This document shows, piece after piece, positions 34,098-42,803 of a DNA stretch of 64,000 nt. The notes beneath the pieces were generated by a model. That model was given only the letters and a program-made list of their open reading frames with translations. It had not been told where the DNA came from and searched no databases. Numbering within the stretch: position 1 is the first letter of the stretch; every line of letters starts with the position of its first letter. The stretch covers positions 106,525 through 170,524 of the forward strand of contig NZ_VCLA01000197.1 in assembly GCF_009600885.1 (NCBI RefSeq), written 5' to 3'. The DNA comes from Streptomyces jumonjinensis. Lineage in GTDB: Bacteria; Actinomycetota; Actinomycetes; Streptomycetales; Streptomycetaceae. The position numbers were made by a program, and so were the translations under genes.

Positions 34098-35189
34098 ATG
34101 GATCCCACGGGGTCGATAGTCCGCCGCTTCCCACTCGTTCCCCGCCAGCGTCCTGCTTGCCGCCCCCTGGACCAACGCGTCGAGGACATCTGCCAGCAGG
34201 CTCGGACAGCCGACAACAGCAACGACCTGGCCGCCGCGTCTGCCGTATTCAACCTGGCGGCTCTGCTCGCCTCGGACTGCGGACTGCCCGACCTGGCCCG
34301 GAAGTGGTGTCATCAGCAGACGTCCATGTATCTGCGCGCCCGTCCTCTGGGCGCGCAGGCCGCACGCCTTGCTCTCGAACCGATCATCAATCTCGCTCGT
34401 CTCCATATCCGTGATGCCGAGGGCGAACGCGCCTACCGCCTGATGGAGGCCCTCTACTCTGCTGTCGCCACTCGGACCGATACGGTCCTCGACGGGATCG
34501 AAGTGCCCGGCGGCAGCCTCATCAGCGACCCGGAGGCGCACGCAGAGGTGTCCCGCTGGCTGTGGGCCACCTTGCTGGCCACCGGCGCCCGGGCCCTCGC
34601 TGTCTCGGGTCGGTGGTCTGAAGCAGCAGCGCGGCTTCGGGAGCACAAAGGCATTGGCCGTCGCATGTTCGACGGCCGCCAGGTGGCGGTCATCGCAAAA
34701 GCCTCCGAGGGCGACGCCAACGACGCTCTCGCGCTCCTCGACTCCACCGAACCTGGTGAGACATGGGAGAACACCGTCACCGCTTGCTTGACACTGCTCT
34801 ACCGAAGGGACAGCCGGACCGCCTCCACGCTGTTCGATCAGTATCGGCGACTCGACGCGACGGCGTCTGGCCTCGTCGTGTTCCGAACACAACTCGGCAT
34901 ATCCGTCATGGATGCCCTCGGCGGTATCGAGCACCCGCACGGTCGGGACATCGCCCTCTCTCTGATCGCCGAGATAACAGCCAACCACGATGGATACGCA
35001 GCACGGGGACTCCTCGCGCATCATGGGATCACGCGTCTCATGTCCGGAATTGAAAGGCGGGCCCTTCGCAGCACAGTGGACAGGTGCGCTCTGGCCCGGC
35101 GCTCCCTCCCCTCCGTCCTGCGAAGGGACCTGGATAGCGCGCTGCGATCCAGCGCCGCCGTGATCACCCGTGTGTTGGTCTCGGGCTAG
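34098..35189 (+). CDS. TPR-like helical protein of the lanthipeptide cluster
   Basis: A 363-aa protein starting 6 bp after the methyltransferase stop, so it is the last gene of the operon. The sequence is all-helical with Ala/Leu-rich repeats (NDLAAASAVFNLAALLASDC, AEAYxxLM-type helices such as AYRLMEALYSAVATRT, SRWLWATLLATGARALAVSG) resembling tetratricopeptide proteins. No catalytic motif, signal or membrane span is present. It may be a regulatory or scaffolding partner. Families of this kind occur beside FxLD methyltransferases. Confidence 0.6.
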   Translation: MDPTGSIVRRFPLVPRQRPACRPLDQRVEDICQQARTADNSNDLAAASAVFNLAALLASDCGLPDLARKWCHQQTSMYLRARPLGAQAARLALEPIINLARLHIRDAEGERAYRLMEALYSAVATRTDTVLDGIEVPGGSLISDPEAHAEVSRWLWATLLATGARALAVSGRWSEAAARLREHKGIGRRMFDGRQVAVIAKASEGDANDALALLDSTEPGETWENTVTACLTLLYRRDSRTASTLFDQYRRLDATASGLVVFRTQLGISVMDALGGIEHPHGRDIALSLIAEITANHDGYAARGLLAHHGITRLMSGIERRALRSTVDRCALARRSLPSVLRRDLDSALRSSAAVITRVLVSG

Positions 35190-35262
35190 CGCCACCCCGC
35201 GGTGGTCCCCGGTGCTACCCGGGATCCGACCTTCGATCAGCGCCTCCGCACAGGCACTGCCG

Positions 35263-38200
35263 CTACAGTCCAGGTCCTTCAGGCGGAAGCACTGGTGAGG
35301 GGCCCGAGTGCTGAACCTCGGCCGGGGAGCTCGCCGGGTAACCGGTGGTGACTCGCGTCCCGTGCTCCGCAACCGGGGAAAGCCCATCGGATCGGGTACG
35401 CGTCACCTGTTCAGCGCGAAGGCCCTCCTCACGGTGAGCGGCTGACCGGGCCGCCGCTCTCGCCTTGATCGCCTCGGACCGAAGACTCTTGGCAGCCCGA
35501 TCGTCGCGGTTCCTGGCATCGCGAAGAAGTGTGCCCGTGTCATTCCGGAACATCTCCGCCTCGGCGAGCACGGCGGCGTGTTCCGTCGTGGGGCCAGCAG
35601 TCTTCACAGCGTGGTGGAGCCGGGCCCGGAGAGTCTCCAGCTCCGTGGAGGTCGCGGTGTGCTGGTACCGCAGGCTCGCCCGCTCCGATTCCGCCCGGTT
35701 CCGGTCCGACCCTCGGAGAGCGGGACGGCCGAATCGGGTGGTGGCCGTCAGCCTGTGCTCGACCAGATCCAGCAGCTCGGCCGTGCGCCGATCGGCTTGG
35801 GTGTGTCGGTTGACGGCTGCGGTCAGGAACCTGACGTCCTGGATCGCCTCGACCCGCGCCGTCAGAACGTCCTGGCGACGGCCGAGCGCAAGGGTTTCCG
35901 GGCCGCTGCCAGCCGCCGCTTGCTGTTCGGCGTGATCCGCTCGGGCCTCCGCCTCCTCCGCTGCTCTGCGGGTCGCGTGCGCTGCGGTGACCGACCGGCG
36001 GATGGCCTCCCGCAGGTTCTCGGCGCTGAGATGGCCGTACGGACGGTCGTTCTGTCGTACGGCGTCAGCGGTCCGGTCTTCGGCTGGGATATCCGGATCG
36101 GGGCGTTGCTCGGCATACCCGGGCGCCCGGGGCACGGGAAGGTCGGTCACGGCTTCGCGGACGTGAGCGGGCACCTTGTCCTCTGGTAGTTCTGTCAGGA
36201 TCATCCGCTCCTCAGTGCCCGTCTCGATCTCGCGGATGAGGCCAGCGACTGCGCGATCCAGCAGCTCCTGCTCTGTCTCAGGTTCCCCGGCTACTGCACG
36301 GTCGGCGTCACCCTCGTAGACGGCCAAGGGGAGGAAGAGGTGCGATTCCTTCCTGTCCCGGGACAGCATGGTGTAGAGCGCGTTTGCCCCCGCCCCGGGG
36401 CCGTAGACCAGGGCTTCCTGGACACTAAGCCCCTGGCTCTTGTGACCGGTGATGGCGTACCCGAGGCTCAGTCCGCCCTGGGCGATGTAGTCGGTATCGA
36501 TCCATTCGGCGTGGTCCCTGTGCCCGTCGACGGTTTTCTCCCGCCATTCGACAAGGATCCGGCGCTGGTCATCCACGGCCCGGACGATTCCGCGGTACCC
36601 GTTGAGCACGTCTTCCTGCTCTCCGCCGGTCCGCCGGGAGCGGTAGTCATTGGCTCGGAGGAGAACCTGATCGCCGACGGAGATCGTCAGTTCGCCGCCA
36701 CCGGCGAGCGCGTAGGTGTGCTCCGGGCCGGTGAGGTGGCCGGCCGCCTTGCGGAGGGCGCGGGCCCCGAGGTTGAGCTCCTCCACGACGCCGTTGGTGG
36801 ATGCCAGCATGAGGAGTTGCTGCACGGCGGTGTGGTCATCGATGTGGGCGGCGCGCTTGTCGGCCCACACAGTGAGCATCGCCGCCAAGGTCTCGTCCTT
36901 GTCGGCGAGGGCGTGGACACGGCCGGTGCCAGCGAAGGTCCGGAGGGCTTCTGTCCGCAGGTCGTCGCGCCAAAGCTGGAGTGCGCGGCGCTCGACGGCA
37001 TCGCGCTGGCGGAAGTTCTCCGTAAGTTCCAGTCCGTCCACCAGGTGGTGGACGGCGGCGAAGTGCCCACCGACACCTGGCGAGTGGAGCTGCTTGGGGT
37101 CACCGATGCCGACGATTTTGGTTCCGGTCGTCGCGGCGTGCGCGAGGAGTTCCGCGATGTCGCGGTCATCGCACATCGCGGCTTCGTCCACGATCAGGAC
37201 GTCCACTCCGTTGAGCCCCTGGCCGCCGGTACGGATGCCGGTGAGCCAGGAGGCGAGGGTGCGGGAGTTGATGCCCGCTTCCGCCTTGAGGTTGGCGGCG
37301 GCGACGGCCGCCGTGCTCGCGCCCACGATGACGAGCCCCTGGGCCTCCCACGCCTGCCGGGCGGCGTCCATGATCGTGGTCTTGCCCGCGCCGGCGACTC
37401 CGATCACCGCGTCCACACCGTGCCCGGCCGTGAGCAACCGTTCCAGCACGGCACGCTGCTCGGTGGAGAACGCGAAGCCCTGCTGGGCCTCGACAGCGGA
37501 CATGGTCATCTCAACAGTGTCCGGGCCGACGACGGCGGCCTGTTCGCCAAGGCGGCGGGTGGTTTCGGAGACGATCAGCGTCTCCGCAGCGACGATGTCC
37601 GCCGTGGTGTAGCGGTCGGCGTGGCTGTAGTGCTGGGCACCCTTGGGGTTGAGCTGGACCGCGTACCCGGCGTGCTGGAGTACGGACTCGGTGAGCTTCT
37701 CGGCCTCGGCGGCGGTGCCGATGCCGTACGGGAGGGCGTCCAGCACCGCCGCGATGGCGGCGGCGTGGGTGAAGGTCTTGGAGTTGCTGGTCAGACCGGT
37801 CTTCGGATCGAAGACCGTACGGCACAGCTCGTCCAGGTCCGGGTTCGCGGCCTGGGGAGGGTCCTGCACAGCACCGGTGGTGATGGCTTCGGGGTCGTCG
37901 CCGACGGCCCGGCCTTCGGCCTGCCAGTACGTACGGAGGACATCATCCGCGACGCCTGCGGCCTCACCGTTCTTGGCCGCCTTGGACGCGGCGGACGCGG
38001 CGGTGCGCTCGCGCAGGGTGGCGCTGTCGTAGTCGAGCCCCAGCTTGGTGAGCAGCTCGCGGACCTGGCTGTCGCGCTTGCTGAAGAGCTTGATCGTGCG
38101 CTCGGGGATGGCGGCGATCTCCCACGCGCCGGTGCGCTCATCGCGCCGGAAGCGAAGACCGTAGTGGTCGCCGAGTTCGCGGCGGATACGGGCGTTCATG

Positions 38201-39648
38201 AGGGACTGCGTCGCGCGGGCGTGGCGGTGCAGGTCCCGGCCGCCGGCGGCCATGGTGGACCACTGTCCGTCGGCTCCCTTGACCATGTTGGCCAGGGTGA
38301 AGTGGAGGTGGAAGTGGGGGTCGCCGTAGGGTGCGCCGCCGACCGGCCGGGCGGCGCGGTGAACCATCATCCACCCGGAGAACCCGCTTGTCTCGATCGT
38401 GCTCGCTTCCTGGCCGTCGCCGTGTCGGCCGCGCATGGCGTACGCGGTCCAGCGCTCCAGGGCATCGATGGACTCGCGTCCTGCCGAGGTGAAGATGCTC
38501 TCGACCACGGTGGCCATGTCGTCCGGGGCGTACGCGAGGAAAGCGGATTGGCTCTTGGGGAGATCCAGGGTGACGTCCGCACCACGGTTGCCGACCTCTA
38601 CTCGGCCCTCCCGCATGGCTGCCTTGATCTCTTCCGTGTCCCACACCTGGGCGGGGTCGAGCCCTGCGGCCTTGGCCATGGCGACGGCTTCGCGGACGGC
38701 CATGGGCAGATCCCGGAGCCGCCGACCGCCTTCGGCCTCCGTCTGGAGATAGCGCCGCTTCATGGACTCGGAGCCGAACAGATCCGCGGGCTCCTGTCCC
38801 GTCGCGCGGGCCCTGGTCTCGACGGCGGTCAGCAGAGCACGGGCGTCCAGTCGGCCGCCAGCCTCGGCGGTGAGGGCTTTCTCCAGCACCTCGTCGCCGT
38901 ACAGCTCGACGGCGTCGATACCGACGGCGTCGGCGAGCTTGAGCAGGGTGGAGACCGGGGCCTTGTGGGCTTCGCCGAACCGGGTGAGCTGACGCTCCAT
39001 CCTGCCGAAGGCATCCTTCTTACGCTGGGAGTCGAGCAGCTCATCAGGGTGCACTCCGCGCTCGGCGGCGCTCCGGCGGATCGCCCGGACCAGGGGCGCG
39101 GCCGGGAGCTTCGCGGCGGGGGCGATGGCAAGCTTCGGCTCCACGAGGGTCTGGCCGGTGCGGGGGTCCTCGCCTCGCATGAGGCGGCGGGCGGCCTGGA
39201 GCTGCTCGGGCGTGAGGGTGCTGCCGGGGACGATGTCGAACTCGGTGAGGCCGTTCCCGATCCAGGTGAGGGGGCGCTCGCTGGGGTCAAGGTGGTAGTC
39301 CACCTGGCCGTCGGCGGCTGGCGCGGGGAGAACCTTGTCGCCGTACAGCTCACGGGCGTCCAGTCCTGCGGCGGCGGCTATCTCGACGGCGTCGAACCCG
39401 GTGAGCCGGGACGGTCTGGTGTTCCGGATCGCGGTCCGGGCGCGGAAGAACGCCTTCTTGGCCTCGGTGGATCCGAGGAGAACCGCGACGGTGATTCCAG
39501 CCGCTTGGGCCTTGGCCTCAATGGCGGCGACAAGGGGGGTGGCATCGACGGTGGTGACCGTGCCGCAGCCGTGGCCACCGGTCAAGCGGTACTCCACCTG
39601 TCCATCGGACGGGCCGATCATCGTCACCCAGCCCACCGGTCGCCCCAC
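35263..39648 (-). CDS. MobF/TrwC-type conjugative relaxase-helicase (TraA-like)
   Basis: A 1461-aa protein that would nick oriT and unwind the transferred strand. The relaxase domain has the metal-binding H-x-H motif in GDPHFHLHFTLAN (about residue 444). The helicase half has Walker A GVAGAGKTT (about 753) and Walker B VLIVDEAAM (about 818). The N-terminus is unusual: three tandem repeats of about 75 aa (36-107, 183-256, 269-345), ending with AAGLDARELYGDKVL-like motifs, interrupt the relaxase region. DGQVEYRL (15-22) recurs as DGQVDYHL (113-120). The catalytic Tyr is not certain. The start may be GTG 39648 or ATG 39621. It stands alone, facing the transfer operon. Confidence 0.88.
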   Translation of the reverse strand: MGRPVGWVTMIGPSDGQVEYRLTGGHGCGTVTTVDATPLVAAIEAKAQAAGITVAVLLGSTEAKKAFFRARTAIRNTRPSRLTGFDAVEIAAAAGLDARELYGDKVLPAPAADGQVDYHLDPSERPLTWIGNGLTEFDIVPGSTLTPEQLQAARRLMRGEDPRTGQTLVEPKLAIAPAAKLPAAPLVRAIRRSAAERGVHPDELLDSQRKKDAFGRMERQLTRFGEAHKAPVSTLLKLADAVGIDAVELYGDEVLEKALTAEAGGRLDARALLTAVETRARATGQEPADLFGSESMKRRYLQTEAEGGRRLRDLPMAVREAVAMAKAAGLDPAQVWDTEEIKAAMREGRVEVGNRGADVTLDLPKSQSAFLAYAPDDMATVVESIFTSAGRESIDALERWTAYAMRGRHGDGQEASTIETSGFSGWMMVHRAARPVGGAPYGDPHFHLHFTLANMVKGADGQWSTMAAGGRDLHRHARATQSLMNARIRRELGDHYGLRFRRDERTGAWEIAAIPERTIKLFSKRDSQVRELLTKLGLDYDSATLRERTAASAASKAAKNGEAAGVADDVLRTYWQAEGRAVGDDPEAITTGAVQDPPQAANPDLDELCRTVFDPKTGLTSNSKTFTHAAAIAAVLDALPYGIGTAAEAEKLTESVLQHAGYAVQLNPKGAQHYSHADRYTTADIVAAETLIVSETTRRLGEQAAVVGPDTVEMTMSAVEAQQGFAFSTEQRAVLERLLTAGHGVDAVIGVAGAGKTTIMDAARQAWEAQGLVIVGASTAAVAAANLKAEAGINSRTLASWLTGIRTGGQGLNGVDVLIVDEAAMCDDRDIAELLAHAATTGTKIVGIGDPKQLHSPGVGGHFAAVHHLVDGLELTENFRQRDAVERRALQLWRDDLRTEALRTFAGTGRVHALADKDETLAAMLTVWADKRAAHIDDHTAVQQLLMLASTNGVVEELNLGARALRKAAGHLTGPEHTYALAGGGELTISVGDQVLLRANDYRSRRTGGEQEDVLNGYRGIVRAVDDQRRILVEWREKTVDGHRDHAEWIDTDYIAQGGLSLGYAITGHKSQGLSVQEALVYGPGAGANALYTMLSRDRKESHLFLPLAVYEGDADRAVAGEPETEQELLDRAVAGLIREIETGTEERMILTELPEDKVPAHVREAVTDLPVPRAPGYAEQRPDPDIPAEDRTADAVRQNDRPYGHLSAENLREAIRRSVTAAHATRRAAEEAEARADHAEQQAAAGSGPETLALGRRQDVLTARVEAIQDVRFLTAAVNRHTQADRRTAELLDLVEHRLTATTRFGRPALRGSDRNRAESERASLRYQHTATSTELETLRARLHHAVKTAGPTTEHAAVLAEAEMFRNDTGTLLRDARNRDDRAAKSLRSEAIKARAAARSAAHREEGLRAEQVTRTRSDGLSPVAEHGTRVTTGYPASSPAEVQHSGPSPVLPPEGPGL

Positions 39649-39692
39649 CCCCTCCGGTCAGATTCGATCAGATCAGGCCATTTTGACTCATC

Positions 39693-39715
39693 GTATCGTC
39701 ACGAAGTGACGATAC
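39693..39715. promoter_or_regulatory. Palindrome in relaxase promoter region
   Basis: GTATCGTCAC (39693-39702) and GTGACGATAC (39706-39715) are exact complements around GAA, 45-67 bp upstream of the relaxase start. It is a candidate operator or part of oriT. GATCAGATC-type direct repeats lie between it and the gene. Confidence 0.55.
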
Positions 39716-39875
39716 CTTGGTCCTTCTAAAACAAGATCGCACCTGTGAGTGCTCCGGTGAACTGTTACCGGTGGGCCCGACTGGCATCCCTCGCAGGGGG
39801 GACTAGCAGCTACAACGGGATGTCGTCCGGGGCGTCCAGGGCGCTCCGCGCCTGCTCCGCGAAGGTGGCAGGGCT

Positions 39876-41195
39876 TCAGCCGACGGCTCGGAGCCGTTCG
39901 AGGAGTTCACCAACGCCAGCCGTGTGCGGGTATCGCGACAGCTCCGGTTCGAGGCCGCACACCATCGTCACGCACCTGGGCGCGTCGATCCGGCTGGCCA
40001 GGTCGAGGGAACGGGTAGCGGTCGCCGCGGCGATCTCCGGTTCACCGTCCCGGAGATAGGTCTCGGCCTGGTAGGTCAGGAACACGGATTTGGTCTTGGA
40101 GCGGGTGGCGGTCAGCAGGGCGATGCCCTCGTCCATCAGCTGATGGGCCTGGCGCCGCTGGCCGAGATCCGCGAGACAACGGCCGCCGTCGGCTGCGAGG
40201 TCCGCGGTGGACATCCACGAGCACCAGGCGGGGGCCGGATCGTACGACGGAGTATCCAGCGCCTTCTCCGCGGCTGTAAGGGCCCGGCGGCACAGGCCGC
40301 CCTCGTCGAGGGCGGCGAGGGCGCGGGCCTGTCGCAGGTAGAGGAGGGACCGCGCGGTGGGGTGCTGGGTGCGGGGGATGGCGTGTTCGAGGATGTCGGC
40401 CGCGGCGCGGGCGTCCTTCAGCCACAGCAGTTGGTAGGCGAGGTCGGAGAGGATGCCCGCACCGAGGTCGCGCTGGTGCGCGGTGTGGGCGTTGTGGAGG
40501 GCGGCGTGCCAGAAGCGGCCGGCGGAGGCGTGGCGGCGTTCGTCGAAGTGCTGCCAGGCGATGGCCTGGGAGAGGGAGGCGGCCAGGGCGTGCAGCCGCT
40601 GCCCGGCGGCGGGGGTGTAGCGGGACTCGCTAATGAACTCGGTGACGGTGGTGAGGTGCGCGTCGAGCAGATGGCGGGTGCGTCGCCTGCGTTCGGTGGC
40701 GAGGCGGATCAGCTCCGCCCCGGTCGCCTCCAGCCAGTCGAGCATCTCGGTGTCGACTTCGCCGGACGCGGCGATCCGTGCGAACCGGCCGGGCTCGGTG
40801 ACGGCCCACTGGTGGGCGAGAACGGCCAGCGAGCCGCTGGTGTAGGCGATGAACGACCGGCGGTCCAGGGAGGACATCAGGGCCTCTCGGAGTGAGGGGA
40901 CGGCGTTGTGCGGGCCCAGCGGCAGCGGTCTGTCCTGGCCCGGGAGCCAGTGGGGCCAGCCGAGATGGGCGACGGCCGCGTAGTCGATGCCGAGGACCTC
41001 GGCGATGAGCGGCTGGGATTCGTCTTCGTCGGGGGCTGCACGGCCGGTCTCCCACTTGGAGACCCGTGACCCCCGGGTGCCCGAGCGCAGGCCGCGGCGC
41101 TTGGCGGCCTGCCGGATGCGGCGGGCCAGTTCCTCCTGCGGCCATCCGCGCTCGTTCCTGGCGTGCGCGAGGGGGTGGCGGATTTCGTCGTCCAC
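39876..41195 (-). CDS. XRE-family regulator with TPR-like C-terminal domain
   Basis: A 439-aa protein from GTG 41195. The HTH is at about 8-65 (LAHARNERGWPQEELARRIR then GTRGSRVSKWETGRAAPDED). A linker with the motif SSLDRRSFIAYTSGSLAVLA, typical of this Streptomyces family, is followed by about 300 residues of TPR-like helices (HASAGRFWHAALHNAHTAHQ, LLYLRQARALAALDEGGLCR). It is divergent from the pentapeptide/P450 operon, with about 280 bp between starts, and is the obvious candidate regulator. A short in-frame ORF continues after its TGA stop to a TAG. Confidence 0.85.
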   Translation of the reverse strand: MDDEIRHPLAHARNERGWPQEELARRIRQAAKRRGLRSGTRGSRVSKWETGRAAPDEDESQPLIAEVLGIDYAAVAHLGWPHWLPGQDRPLPLGPHNAVPSLREALMSSLDRRSFIAYTSGSLAVLAHQWAVTEPGRFARIAASGEVDTEMLDWLEATGAELIRLATERRRRTRHLLDAHLTTVTEFISESRYTPAAGQRLHALAASLSQAIAWQHFDERRHASAGRFWHAALHNAHTAHQRDLGAGILSDLAYQLLWLKDARAAADILEHAIPRTQHPTARSLLYLRQARALAALDEGGLCRRALTAAEKALDTPSYDPAPAWCSWMSTADLAADGGRCLADLGQRRQAHQLMDEGIALLTATRSKTKSVFLTYQAETYLRDGEPEIAAATATRSLDLASRIDAPRCVTMVCGLEPELSRYPHTAGVGELLERLRAVG

Positions 41196-41476
41196 CCGCC
41201 CATTGCACCACCGACCCCGTGCCCGGGAGAGCTGTTCGAGGAGACCGGGGATAGGGCGGGGATAGGGATTTCCTCTGTGCCCCGGGGCCGACGCCCGCTG
41301 TACTCGTCGAGTTCCGCCCGGCACCCCGTGTGACTGGGCGGAGCGCGGCGACGACCGTTCCCTATGGCCTTGTCCCGCCCGCCGGGCTGCGTCTCCCCGC
41401 CTGTCGGGCGAGGGCCGACGGGAGCCTTCGCGATCGCCGTACGCCCGCCGTCACCGACACACAGGGAGGGGCTGCC

Positions 41477-41494
41477 ATGTCGTACGACCACTGA
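41477..41494 (+). CDS. Biarylitide-type pentapeptide precursor, MSYDH
   Basis: An 18-bp gene, ATG TCG TAC GAC CAC TGA, with AGGGAGGGG ending 5 bp before the ATG. It encodes Met-Ser-Tyr-Asp-His. Biarylitide RiPPs come from the same kind of gene: an 18-bp bytA encoding pentapeptides such as MRYYH or MRYLH, whose Tyr3 and His5 are cross-linked by an adjacent cytochrome P450. Here the M-x-Y-x-H pattern, gene length, ribosome binding site, hairpin and immediately following P450 all fit. Position 2 is Ser instead of the usual Arg. The expected product is a Tyr-Asp-His cyclic tripeptide, further modified by the neighbouring ligases and amidinotransferase. Pattern-based; not shown experimentally. Confidence 0.8.
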   Translation: MSYDH

Positions 41495-41507
41495 GCCCGA
41501 GAAGTCC

Positions 41508-41541
41508 GGGGCGGGCCCGTCTGATGAGGCGGGCCCGCCCT
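41508..41541 (+). terminator. Attenuator hairpin between pentapeptide and P450 genes
   Basis: GGGCGGGCCCG (41509-41519) is perfectly complementary to CGGGCCCGCCC (41530-41540), with loop TCTGATGAGG and an outer G-T pair, then TT. It lies 14 bp after the pentapeptide stop and before the P450 ribosome binding site, which would favour precursor over enzyme expression. Confidence 0.7.
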
Positions 41542-41563
41542 TCCCGCTCCGGAAGGACTCGCG

Positions 41564-42733
41564 ATGCCGTCTGTGACCGACCGCTACAACCCCTTGGACG
41601 CGGAGATCCTGCGCGACCCCTACCCGGTGCTGGCCGAACTGCGGATGCGTGCACCGGTGTTCTGGCACACGGGTATGGACTCATGGACGCTGACGCGGTA
41701 CGCGGACAGCGTGCGCGTGCTGCGCGACCACGAGACGTTCGCCCGTGACCCGCGGCGTACCGGGGGCAAGGTGCCGGAGCCGTCCTTGAGCGTGCAGACG
41801 CTCGACCCGCCGCAGCAGAGCCGGGTCCGCTCCCTGTTCATGACCGCGTTGCGCGCCCAGGACCTGGTCGGGGTCGAGGACCGTGCCCGCCTCCTGGTGC
41901 GCGAGCGGCTCGACCAGCTGGCCGGCGGGGGCCCATTCGATGTGGTGGCCGAGATCGCGGTGCCGCTGTCCGTGGCGGTTGTCGCGGATCTGCTGGGTGT
42001 CGAGCCTCCGCCGTACGGTGAGTTCGCCGAGGTGTCGGACGCGATCATGCGAAGCATGGACGGCGGCCTCAACCCGGCGCTCGTCGAGCCGGGCCGCGTC
42101 GCCCGCCAGCAGCTGAGCGACCTGGTCGACTCCTGGTTCGCGGCCTCGGCCCGGTCCGGCCTGCTGGCCCGGGTACGGCAGGCCATGGCCGCCGACCCCG
42201 ACGCACTGACCCGGCTGTACGTGAAGAACACGGCGCGGGTGATGTTCCAGGGCGGCTACAGCACGATGGCGGCTGCCGTCGGCAACGCCGTGCACACCCT
42301 CCTCGCCCACCCGGGGGCCCTTGGCCGGATGCGGGACGGGGCGCTGCTGGCCACGGGGGTGGATGAGCTGGTGCGTTTCGACGGGCCGGTGCAGGGCACC
42401 ACGCGTACGGCGGTGCGCTCCTGCCGGATCGGTCACGTCGACATCGCCCCCGGGCAGAAGGTCGTCCCGCTGTTCGCGGCGGCCAACCGCGACCCGGCGG
42501 CCTTCACGCGGGCCGACGAGCTGGTGCTGGACCGCATTCCGAACCGCCACCTCGGCTACGGGTGGGGACCGCACTCCTGCATCGGGACGACCGTCGCTCA
42601 GGCGGGGCTGCGCGCCCTGGTCGCGGCGCTGAACGACCACCCGGCACGGCTGGCTGCCGCTGGCGAGGGCGTAAGGCACCGGACGGCGACCATGCGGGCC
42701 TTCGACACGCTGCCCGCCGCCCTCCTCGTCTGA
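41564..42733 (+). CDS. Cytochrome P450, predicted Tyr-His cross-linking enzyme
   Basis: A 389-aa P450 with GGAAGGA upstream of ATG 41564. Haem ligation: GYGWGPHSCIG with Cys 339. ExxR: ELVR at 268-271. The I-helix region reads VMFQGGYSTMAA, lacking the usual acidic-alcohol pair (replaced by Tyr-Ser/Thr), which is seen in P450s that couple radicals rather than hydroxylate. It is the first enzyme gene after the MSYDH precursor, as BytO-type P450s follow bytA. I predict a biaryl bond between the Tyr and His of the pentapeptide. Ferredoxin partners are not in the window. Confidence 0.9.
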   Translation: MPSVTDRYNPLDAEILRDPYPVLAELRMRAPVFWHTGMDSWTLTRYADSVRVLRDHETFARDPRRTGGKVPEPSLSVQTLDPPQQSRVRSLFMTALRAQDLVGVEDRARLLVRERLDQLAGGGPFDVVAEIAVPLSVAVVADLLGVEPPPYGEFAEVSDAIMRSMDGGLNPALVEPGRVARQQLSDLVDSWFAASARSGLLARVRQAMAADPDALTRLYVKNTARVMFQGGYSTMAAAVGNAVHTLLAHPGALGRMRDGALLATGVDELVRFDGPVQGTTRTAVRSCRIGHVDIAPGQKVVPLFAAANRDPAAFTRADELVLDRIPNRHLGYGWGPHSCIGTTVAQAGLRALVAALNDHPARLAAAGEGVRHRTATMRAFDTLPAALLV

Positions 42734-42747
42734 TCCCTCCCCGGTCC

Positions 42748-42771
42748 GGGCGGTGCCGCGCGGCACCGCCC
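42748..42771 (+). terminator. Hairpin after P450 gene
   Basis: GGGCGGTGCC (42748-42757) pairs exactly with GGCACCGCCC (42762-42771) around GCGC. It may attenuate transcription into the ligase genes. Confidence 0.55.
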
Positions 42772-42803
42772 GAGGCTGCCGCCTACGTCTTCAGGAGTCT
42801 GCT

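Noticed and set aside
36340..39729. Plus-strand ORF of 1129 aa
   Set aside because: It is antisense to the relaxase over its whole length, has no known domains, and the relaxase frame has clear motifs. It is open only because of high-GC codon bias.
41477..41494. MSYDH as a leader peptide for translational attenuation
   Set aside because: The hairpin downstream would fit, but leader peptides for attenuation carry runs of the regulating amino acid and an alternative antiterminator. Neither is seen, whereas the M-x-Y-x-H plus P450 match is specific.
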